From Mogibacterium sp. (GTDB taxonomy: Bacteria; Bacillota; Clostridia; Peptostreptococcales; Anaerovoracaceae): a stretch of DNA of 10,582 bases. The DNA is taken from positions 1 to 10,582 of the forward strand of contig JAFREV010000095.1 of NCBI GenBank assembly GCA_017434685.1. The letters run 5' to 3'. Shown here in pieces: positions 1-5,654 of this stretch (its first letter is position 1; each line of letters starts with the position of its first letter). The position numbers were made by a program, and so were the translations under genes. The notes under the pieces are model-generated. The model saw only the letters and a program-made list of their open reading frames with translations. It searched no databases and was not told the DNA's origin.

Positions 1-253
1 AGTGATCGGATGGGGTTACGCTAATTGATGCTGCTTTTTCTAAACCGTCATATGTCTCATCGTCTCTTGAAATATTAATAGTAATATGCGTGTCTCCGCG
101 TAAGCATGTTACTGTTGATGTACTCCCCGAAGAGCTAATGCGGTAAACATAGTGATCCTCATATGCTGATGCTGCATACGCAACGCCAAACGCACCGACC
201 ACCATGGTCAGCGTTGCCAGCAGCACGACTAATAGCCGTTTTGCTCGATTCAT
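1..253 (-). CDS. Secreted protein of unknown function, N-terminal part (3' end outside window)
   Basis: The first 84 codons of a gene that runs off the left edge. The protein begins MNRAKRLLVV, a basic n-region followed by a hydrophobic stretch (about residues 7-27) and an AYA or ASA signal-peptidase I type site near residues 25-30, so export by the Sec pathway is likely. No lipobox cysteine is seen at the site. The visible mature part is polar and rich in Ser, Thr, Asp and Glu, with alternating hydrophobic residues suggesting beta structure, and has one Cys. I recognise no family. The ATG at 251-253 is chosen because AAGGAGG (260-266) lies 6 nt upstream; in-frame ATGs further upstream lack a well-spaced Shine-Dalgarno. 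It has its own promoter and follows the tuf terminator, so it is not part of the str operon. Codons such as CGA, CGG, CTA and TTA contrast with the strongly biased translation genes, suggesting ordinary or lower expression. A lineage-specific surface or secreted protein is my guess. Confidence 0.72.
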   Translation of the reverse strand, partial: MNRAKRLLVVLLATLTMVVGAFGVAYAASAYEDHYVYRISSSGSTSTVTCLRGDTHITINISRDDETYDGLEKAASISVTPSDH

Positions 254-338
254 TGCTTTCCTCCTTATCTTTTTCCTCATTTGCGGGCCCATAACCTATG
301 AAAAATCAATCCTCCGCTTTAAAAAATCTTGCAATAGA

Positions 339-367
339 ATTATATATATGATGCCTATAATTGTAAA
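339..367 (-). promoter_or_regulatory. Sigma-70 type promoter for the secreted-protein gene
   Basis: On the minus strand TTTACA (362-367) and a perfect TATAAT (339-344) are separated by 17 nt in an AT-rich stretch. The start of transcription would be near 332, giving a leader of about 79 nt before the ATG at 253. It lies downstream of the tuf terminator, which fits a separate transcription unit. Seen directly from sequence; activity is inferred. Confidence 0.68.
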
Positions 368-443
368 GATTTACGGTTACTATTTGGTTAGTAATTAGAG
401 CATTTTAGGGCATTCGTTTAAAAAACATCACCAAAGCGATGAC

Positions 444-474
444 AAAAAAGAGCGTTGCTGATGCAACGCTCTTT
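444..474 (-). terminator. Intrinsic terminator of the str operon (after tuf)
   Basis: A perfect 12-bp stem (AAAGAGCGTTGC at 447-458 with GCAACGCTCTTT at 463-474) closes a 4-nt loop. Read on the minus strand, the stem runs into six consecutive T residues (449-444). There is no T run on the plus-strand side, so it acts on minus-strand transcripts. It lies about 130 nt beyond the tuf stop codon. Confidence 0.92.
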
Positions 475-495
475 GAATTCTGAATTGCGAAGTAG

Positions 496-595
496 TTTTC
501 GTTCACAGCGAGGCGACAAGCGTCTGAGGAGCGGAGCGTACTCGACTCGTACGTGAGCACCGAAGACGTGCAGTCAACAAAGCTGTGGGCGAAAA
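496..595 (-). repeat. Structured 3'UTR dyad between tuf and its terminator
   Basis: The outer arms TTTTCG + CACAGC (496-501, 504-509) and GCTGTG + CGAAAA (582-587, 590-595) pair over 12 bp with a 2x2 internal loop. Inside, GCGTCT (520-525) pairs with AGACGT (564-569), and GCGTAC (536-541) pairs with GTACGT (549-554) around a 7-nt loop. No coding potential is evident: an open frame on the minus strand here has no Shine-Dalgarno and ends inside the terminator region. It may be a dispersed palindromic repeat or simply a structured 3'UTR; function unknown. Confidence 0.55.
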
Positions 596-605
596 GGACG
601 AGCAA

Positions 606-1799
606 TTACTCGATGATCTCGGTTACAACGCCAGAACCTACTGTACGTCCACCCTCACGGATAGCGAATCTCAGTCCTTCCTCGATAGCGATCGGTGTAA
701 TGAGGCTGATTGTCATTACTACGTTGTCGCCAGGCATGCACATCTCTGTGCCTTCTGGGAGATTCAGGTCGCCGGTTACGTCTGTTGTTCTGAAGTAGAA
801 CTGTGGTCTGTAGCCGTTGAAGAACGGTGTATGTCTTCCGCCTTCTTCTTTCTTCAGTACGTATACCTGTCCTTTGAACTTTGTATGTGGCTCGATTGTG
901 CCAGGTTTTGCAAGTACCTGTCCTCTTTCGATCTCGTCTCTCTGTACGCCTCTGAGAAGTGCTCCGATGTTGTCGCCTGTCTCAGCTTCGTCGAGAGTCT
1001 TTCTGAACATCTCTACTCCTGTTACGACGACTTTTCTCTTCTCGTCTGTAAGTCCGACTACTTCTACTTCGTCGCCTGTGTGGAGCATTCCTCTCTCTAC
1101 TCTTCCTGTTGCTACTGTTCCACGTCCTGTGATGGAGAATACGTCCTCTACAGGCATCAGGAACGGCTGGTCATTTGCTCTTTCAGGTTCAGGGATGTAG
1201 CTGTCTACAGCCTCCATCAGCTCTACAACCTTCTCTGCCCACTCACCTGTTGGGTCCTCAAGAGCCTTGAGTGCGGATCCTCTTACGATCGGTGTGTCAT
1301 CGCCAGGGAATTCATACTCGTCGAGGAGTTCTCTTACTTCCATCTCTACGAGATCGAGGAGCTCTTCGTCGTCTACCATGTCGCACTTGTTAAGGAATAC
1401 GATGATGTATGGTACGCCTACCTGACGGGAAAGCAGGATGTGCTCTCTTGTCTGTGGCATTGGTCCGTCTGTTGCTGCTACTACCAGGATAGCTCCGTCC
1501 ATCTGAGCTGCTCCTGTGATCATGTTCTTTACGTAGTCAGCGTGTCCCGGGCAGTCTACGTGTGCGTAGTGTCTGTTCGGTGTTTCGTACTCTACGTGTG
1601 CTGTGGAAATTGTGATTCCTCTTTCCTTCTCTTCCGGTGCCTTGTCGATCTGGTCGAATGCTACGTCACCGCCGAGTCCGTACTTTCTGTTAAGTACGCT
1701 TGTGATTGCTGCTGTAAGAGTTGTCTTACCGTGGTCAACGTGGCCGATTGTACCGATGTTGATATGCGGTTTGGTTCTTTCAAATTTCTGTTTAGCCAT
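606..1799 (-). CDS. tuf: Elongation factor Tu
   Basis: EF-Tu is the GTPase that carries aminoacyl-tRNA to the ribosomal A site; it is cytosolic and abundant. The 397-residue length is the normal size. GTP-binding motifs are intact: GHVDHGKT (residues 19-26), RGITI near 60-64, DCPGH (82-86), NKCD (137-140) and SAL (175-177). Domain 2 follows with GRGTVATGRVERG, and domain 3 carries the conserved YRPQFYFRTTDVTG segment. The ATG is supported by AGGAGA (1807-1812). It is the last gene of the str operon, 123 nt after fusA, and is followed by a structured 3'UTR and a terminator. Codon choice is strongly biased, as expected for a very highly expressed gene. Nothing in the protein looks damaged. A partial, rearranged copy of its codons 44-51 and 78-86 lies just upstream in the fusA-tuf spacer. 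Confidence 0.99.
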   Translation of the reverse strand: MAKQKFERTKPHINIGTIGHVDHGKTTLTAAITSVLNRKYGLGGDVAFDQIDKAPEEKERGITISTAHVEYETPNRHYAHVDCPGHADYVKNMITGAAQMDGAILVVAATDGPMPQTREHILLSRQVGVPYIIVFLNKCDMVDDEELLDLVEMEVRELLDEYEFPGDDTPIVRGSALKALEDPTGEWAEKVVELMEAVDSYIPEPERANDQPFLMPVEDVFSITGRGTVATGRVERGMLHTGDEVEVVGLTDEKRKVVVTGVEMFRKTLDEAETGDNIGALLRGVQRDEIERGQVLAKPGTIEPHTKFKGQVYVLKKEEGGRHTPFFNGYRPQFYFRTTDVTGDLNLPEGTEMCMPGDNVVMTISLITPIAIEEGLRFAIREGGRTVGSGVVTEIIE

Positions 1800-1839
1800 T
1801 TTACTTTCTCCTAAATATATAAAATAGAAAAATTAGTTT

Positions 1840-1895
1840 GTGTCCCGGGCACTATACGTGTGCGTAGGAAAACGATCTGGTCGAATGCTACTCAC
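1840..1895 (-). pseudogene. Rearranged partial copy of tuf in the fusA-tuf spacer
   Basis: Two pieces of the tuf coding sequence reappear in the same order and orientation. Bases 1873-1891 are identical to tuf 1646-1664 (19 of 19), continuing after a one-base gap with TCAC. Bases 1840-1867 match tuf 1542-1569 at 26 of 28 positions. In tuf these pieces are 76 nt apart, here only 5 nt. They correspond to EF-Tu residues about 44-51 and 78-86 (the DCPGH region). The two substitutions change the Asp82 codon GAC to TAG, so the copy cannot be read through. There is no start codon or long frame. Most likely the remnant of a second tuf copy or a local duplication. Confidence 0.8.
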
Positions 1896-1902
1896 AGCCC
1901 GG
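1845..1902 (-). promoter_or_regulatory. Extended hairpin in the tuf leader, built from the tuf-like copy
   Basis: On the minus strand CCGGGC (1902-1897) can pair with GCCCGG (1850-1845), and TGTGAGTAG (1896-1888) with CTACGCACA (1867-1859) with one mismatch, leaving an 8-nt one-sided internal loop and a 20-nt apical loop. The structure ends about 45 nt before the tuf ATG. No T run follows directly, so it is not a typical terminator. A role in processing, stability or translation of tuf mRNA is possible but only inferred from position. Confidence 0.45.
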
Positions 1903-1922
1903 TTGAATTAACTGTTTTAACG

Positions 1923-3989
<2,067 letters not shown>

Positions 3990-4020
3990 TATTTCCTCCT
4001 TTCTACCGTGATTTCATTTA

Positions 4021-4048
4021 GATATAACATATGTAATTAACCTGTAAG
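4021..4048 (-). promoter_or_regulatory. Possible weak internal promoter ahead of fusA
   Basis: In an AT-rich stretch the minus strand reads CTTACA (4048-4043), a 16-nt spacer, then TATATC (4026-4021) preceded by TG one base upstream (an extended -10 form). Both hexamers match consensus at only 4 of 6 positions. A start near 4014 would leave room for the fusA Shine-Dalgarno. It could add fusA-tuf transcription beyond that from the main promoter, but it may also be chance in AT-rich sequence. Confidence 0.25.
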
Positions 4049-4070
4049 TGATACTTTTTCATAACGGCTC

Positions 4071-4118
4071 GTACGCAGCTGCTCCAGCTTCGCCTTAGCT
4101 CACTGCTCGCAGGCGTAC
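4071..4118 (-). repeat. Inverted repeat with GTACGC / GCGTAC ends in the rpsG-fusA spacer
   Basis: GTACGC (4071-4076) and GCGTAC (4113-4118) are exact reverse complements flanking 36 nt that contains further short self-complementary words (CAGCTG, CTGC with GCAG, AGCT twice). The GTAC-centred ends resemble the core of the tuf 3'UTR dyad. Function unknown. Confidence 0.4.
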
Positions 4119-4126
4119 TGCGTAAA

Positions 4127-4181
4127 GGAATTTCCATGACTCCGGCATTGCCAAAGGCTCGCCGCTCGTCAGGACAATTCC
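4127..4181 (-). repeat. Bulged 13-bp hairpin directly after the rpsG stop
   Basis: The arms GGAATT-TCC-TGAC (4127-4140, one A bulged) and GTCA-GGA-AATTCC (4168-4181, one C bulged) pair over 13 bp. The structure starts 2 nt after the rpsG stop codon on the minus strand. Only three T residues follow, so it is a poor terminator, and fusA and tuf must be transcribed through it. A role in mRNA processing or 3'-end protection is possible. Confidence 0.5.
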
Positions 4182-4183
4182 TC

Positions 4184-4654
4184 TTAGAATCTGAAGTGTG
4201 CGAATGCCTTGTTGGCCTCTGCCATCTTGTGGGTATCTTCTTTTTTCTTTACGGAAGAACCTGTGTTGTTGGCTGCGTCCATAACTTCGGCTGCAAGTCT
4301 CTCGGACATCTTTCTCTCGCCTCTAGCTCTTGTGTACTGAGTGAGCCATCTGATTCCCAGAGTCTGTCTTCTCTCAGGTCTTACCTCGATAGGTACCTGA
4401 TAGTTCGCACCACCGATTCTTCTGGCCTTAACCTCAAGAACCGGCATGATATTATCCATTGCTTTTGTGAATACTTCGAGCGGATCTTCGCCTGTCTTCT
4501 CTTTGATCTCGTTGAATGCGTCATAGACGATAGTCTGAGCTACGCCCTTCTTACCATCCAGCATGATTCCGTTGATCAGCTTGGCAACCACTACGCTGCC
4601 GTAGACAGGATCAGGAAGAACCTCTCTCTTGGGTGTGTTACCTTTTCTTGGCAC
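4184..4654 (-). CDS. rpsG: 30S ribosomal protein S7
   Basis: S7 is a primary 16S rRNA-binding protein that nucleates the head of the 30S subunit and lines the E site. The 156-residue length is standard. Recognisable segments are MPRKGNTPKREVLPDP at the N-terminus, KLINGIMLDGKK, EVKARRIGGANYQVP (the rRNA-binding hairpin), GIRWLTQYTRAR, and the basic C-terminal part ending AHFRF. The start is GTG at 4652-4654, the position that gives the conserved MPRKG N-terminus; AAGGAGG lies 8 nt upstream. It is the second gene of the str operon, 265 nt after rpsL, a spacing much longer than in E. coli. In E. coli S7 represses the operon by binding the rpsL-rpsG spacer; whether the hairpins seen here serve the same purpose is inference. 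Confidence 0.99.
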   Translation of the reverse strand: MPRKGNTPKREVLPDPVYGSVVVAKLINGIMLDGKKGVAQTIVYDAFNEIKEKTGEDPLEVFTKAMDNIMPVLEVKARRIGGANYQVPIEVRPERRQTLGIRWLTQYTRARGERKMSERLAAEVMDAANNTGSSVKKKEDTHKMAEANKAFAHFRF

Positions 4655-4736
4655 TTCTCTTCCCTCCTTGTAAATTCAGGTCGGTACTCGTTAGCAGTAT
4701 TATGAACTTCTTCGGAACGTCTGAACGACGCCCTAC

Positions 4737-4817
4737 TCACAATCCTGCTCCCGTGGCGCTCTCTATCTTTATCTCAAAGAATAAAGAATGCCTTCGTACA
4801 TTGTGTGTTAGCTTCAT
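4737..4817 (-). CDS. Possible 26-residue small ORF in the rpsL-rpsG spacer
   Basis: An ATG at 4815-4817 is followed by 25 further sense codons and a TGA at 4737-4739. It is preceded by AAGGAG (4821-4826) with a short 3-nt gap. The predicted peptide starts MKLTHNVRRHSLFFEIKIES, is basic and has no membrane segment or motif I recognise. It sits between the spacer hairpins and the rpsG Shine-Dalgarno, so it could be a leader peptide coupling translation to S7 synthesis, or a chance ORF. The strong Shine-Dalgarno is the only positive evidence; the spacing is shorter than usual. Confidence 0.25.
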   Translation of the reverse strand: MKLTHNVRRHSLFFEIKIESATGAGL

Positions 4818-4828
4818 TTTCTCCTTGT

Positions 4829-4853
4829 CCGATATCAAAAGACATTTTATCGG
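4829..4853 (-). promoter_or_regulatory. Hairpin just upstream of the small ORF's Shine-Dalgarno
   Basis: CCGATA and TATCGG form the outer 6-bp arms (4848-4853 and 4829-4834), and inner A and T runs extend the stem past a two-base bulge. On the minus strand it ends 2 nt before AAGGAG, and its first bases overlap the outer bases of the next hairpin (4855-4867 plus flanks), so the two may compete. Confidence 0.45.
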
Positions 4854-4854
4854 A

Positions 4855-4867
4855 GGGGCTCAGCCCC
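4855..4867 (-). promoter_or_regulatory. Short GC hairpin (GGGGC / GCCCC) in the rpsL-rpsG spacer
   Basis: A 5-bp stem of pure GC pairs closes a 3-nt loop, with a possible extra pair across a bulged A. No T run follows on either strand, so it is not a classical terminator. It is the middle one of three adjacent structures between rpsL and rpsG. Confidence 0.4.
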
Positions 4868-4875
4868 CGGAGATC

Positions 4876-4921
4876 AAGCATTTCTTCATTGCGGCAACGC
4901 CGTATGATATGAGAAATGCTT
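4876..4921 (-). promoter_or_regulatory. Long hairpin overlapping the rpsL stop codon
   Basis: AAGCATTTCT and AGAAATGCTT (4876-4885 and 4912-4921) form a perfect 10-bp stem. It continues with CAT/ATG across a bulged A and is capped by an inner CGGC-GTT-GCCG hairpin. On the minus strand the first two stem bases are the last two bases of the rpsL stop TAA. No T run follows. Position matches that of the S7 repressor site known in E. coli, but similarity in sequence or fold has not been tested. Confidence 0.6.
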
Positions 4922-5333
4922 ACTTTTTAGGTCTCTTAGCACCGTATTTTGAACGGCCCTGTCCACGCTCTGCTACGCCGGATGCGTCGAGTGTACCTCT
5001 TACGATGTGATATCTCACACCCGGAAGGTCCTTAACTCTGCCGCCTCTTACCAGAACAACACTGTGCTCCTGCAGATTGTGTCCAATACCAGGAATGTAA
5101 GCTGTAACTTCCATTCCGTTGGTCAGACGAACTCTTGCAACTTTTCTGAGAGCTGAATTCGGCTTCTTAGGTGTTACGGTCTTAACAGCTACGCATACGC
5201 CTCTCTTCTGAGGGGAGTTTACGTCGGTCAGAACTTTGCGAAGTGTGTTCATGTTCTTACCGAGCGCAGGAGCTGTAGATTTCTTAACCGAGCTCTGTCT
5301 GCCCTGACGTACTAATTGGTTAATTGTAGGCAT
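4920..5333 (-). CDS. rpsL: 30S ribosomal protein S12
   Basis: S12 sits at the 30S decoding centre and affects decoding accuracy. The protein has 137 residues, against 124 in E. coli; the difference is an insertion of about 13 residues before SPQKRGV (about residues 26-39), a feature usual in Gram-positive S12. The conserved TPKKPNSALRK (54-64), GHNLQEHSVV and RGGRVKDLPGVRYH segments are present. The lysines equivalent to E. coli K42 (here K56) and K87 (in RVKDLPG) are wild type, so there is no sign of the classical streptomycin-resistance substitutions. ATG at 5331-5333 follows AAGGAG (5340-5345). It is the first gene of the str operon, about 54 nt downstream of the predicted transcription start. 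A long hairpin starts at its stop codon. Confidence 0.99.
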   Translation of the reverse strand: MPTINQLVRQGRQSSVKKSTAPALGKNMNTLRKVLTDVNSPQKRGVCVAVKTVTPKKPNSALRKVARVRLTNGMEVTAYIPGIGHNLQEHSVVLVRGGRVKDLPGVRYHIVRGTLDASGVAERGQGRSKYGAKRPKK

Positions 5334-5368
5334 TCTTTTCTCCTTTCTTTCAATATTTTTATCCGAAT

Positions 5369-5381
5369 CGCCAACAAGGCG
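5369..5381 (-). promoter_or_regulatory. Small hairpin in the rpsL leader
   Basis: CGCC (5369-5372) and GGCG (5378-5381) pair around a 5-nt loop shortly after the predicted start of transcription. An alternative AACAAG/CTTGTT pairing (5373-5378 with 5387-5392) would use bases at or just before the start. Too small to assign a function. Confidence 0.25.
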
Positions 5382-5393
5382 CCGAACTTGTTA

Positions 5394-5422
5394 ATTTTAC
5401 TAGCAAACTGCTGAAAAGTCAA
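5394..5422 (-). promoter_or_regulatory. Main promoter of the str operon (rpsL-rpsG-fusA-tuf)
   Basis: The minus strand reads TTGACT (5422-5417, 5 of 6 to consensus), exactly 17 nt, then TAAAAT (5399-5394, 5 of 6). The start of transcription should be near 5387, leaving a leader of about 54 nt that ends in the rpsL Shine-Dalgarno. It is the best promoter match in the window and separates rpoBC from the str genes, although read-through from rpoC is not excluded. Confidence 0.8.
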
Positions 5423-5435
5423 CATTTTGAGAGCG

Positions 5436-5458
5436 AAAAGAGCATATCTGAGATACTC
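5436..5458 (-). terminator. Weak terminator-like hairpin between rpoC and the str promoter
   Basis: On the minus strand GAG-TATC and GATA-CTC (two bases bulged) form a 7-bp stem with a TCA loop, followed by four T residues (5439-5436). The stem is short and the T run interrupted, so termination after rpoC is probably partial. It lies 14 nt upstream of the -35 hexamer. Confidence 0.38.
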
Positions 5459-5468
5459 GCCTCGACGC

Positions 5469-5617
5469 GAGTCGGAATTGGACATTGCATCCTGCCTGCT
5501 CTCGGCAATCGCGGGGCCGCTCTCATCTGAACTTCTCTCTGTTTTGAGGAAGCTTCAGCTTCGCAGCGCCAACCGCTCTGCCTTCGTTGCGCCGGTGCAG
5601 CTGTCACAATTCCGCTC
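5469..5617 (-). repeat. 149-nt imperfect dyad downstream of rpoC
   Basis: The arms GAG + CGGAATTG + GACA (5469-5484, T bulged) and TGTC + CAATTCCG + CTC (5602-5617, A bulged) pair over 15 bp. Smaller hairpins lie inside, including GAAGC-TGAA-GCTTC, a GCAG-GCG / CGC-CTGC-like stem with one bulged base, and a GCGG/CCGC dyad, so a branched RNA fold is plausible. No ribosome binding site with a convincing ORF is present. It begins about 37 nt after the rpoC stop and fills most of the 321-nt spacer to rpsL. It could be a structured rpoC 3'UTR, a small RNA or a dispersed repeat. Confidence 0.5.
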
Positions 5618-5654
5618 AAGTCTCGACTCGTATACTCAGTTATGCTCCTTTCAT

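Noticed and set aside
254..292. Upstream in-frame ATG codons extending the secreted protein by up to 13 residues
   Set aside because: They have no properly spaced Shine-Dalgarno, while the ATG at 251-253 has AAGGAGG 6 nt upstream and gives a standard signal peptide.
405..605. 66-codon minus-strand frame after tuf
   Set aside because: It begins directly after the tuf stop without a Shine-Dalgarno and runs through both the 3'UTR dyad and the terminator stem, so it is not a credible gene.
585..1814. A 409-codon open frame on the plus strand lying opposite all of tuf
   Set aside because: It is a shadow of the highly biased tuf codons: the complementary frame happens to lack stops. The translation is rich in Cys, Ser and Tyr with no recognisable domain, and there is no ribosome binding site. 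Similar plus-strand frames opposite fusA (2904-3707) and rpoC (7092-7913) are rejected for the same reason.
1800..1840. AT-rich TATATA-like -10 just ahead of tuf
   Set aside because: A start there would fall inside the tuf Shine-Dalgarno and no -35 hexamer sits at a suitable distance.
4855..4867. GC hairpin in the rpsL-rpsG spacer as an operon terminator
   Set aside because: No T run follows on the minus strand and the downstream genes are essential parts of the same operon.
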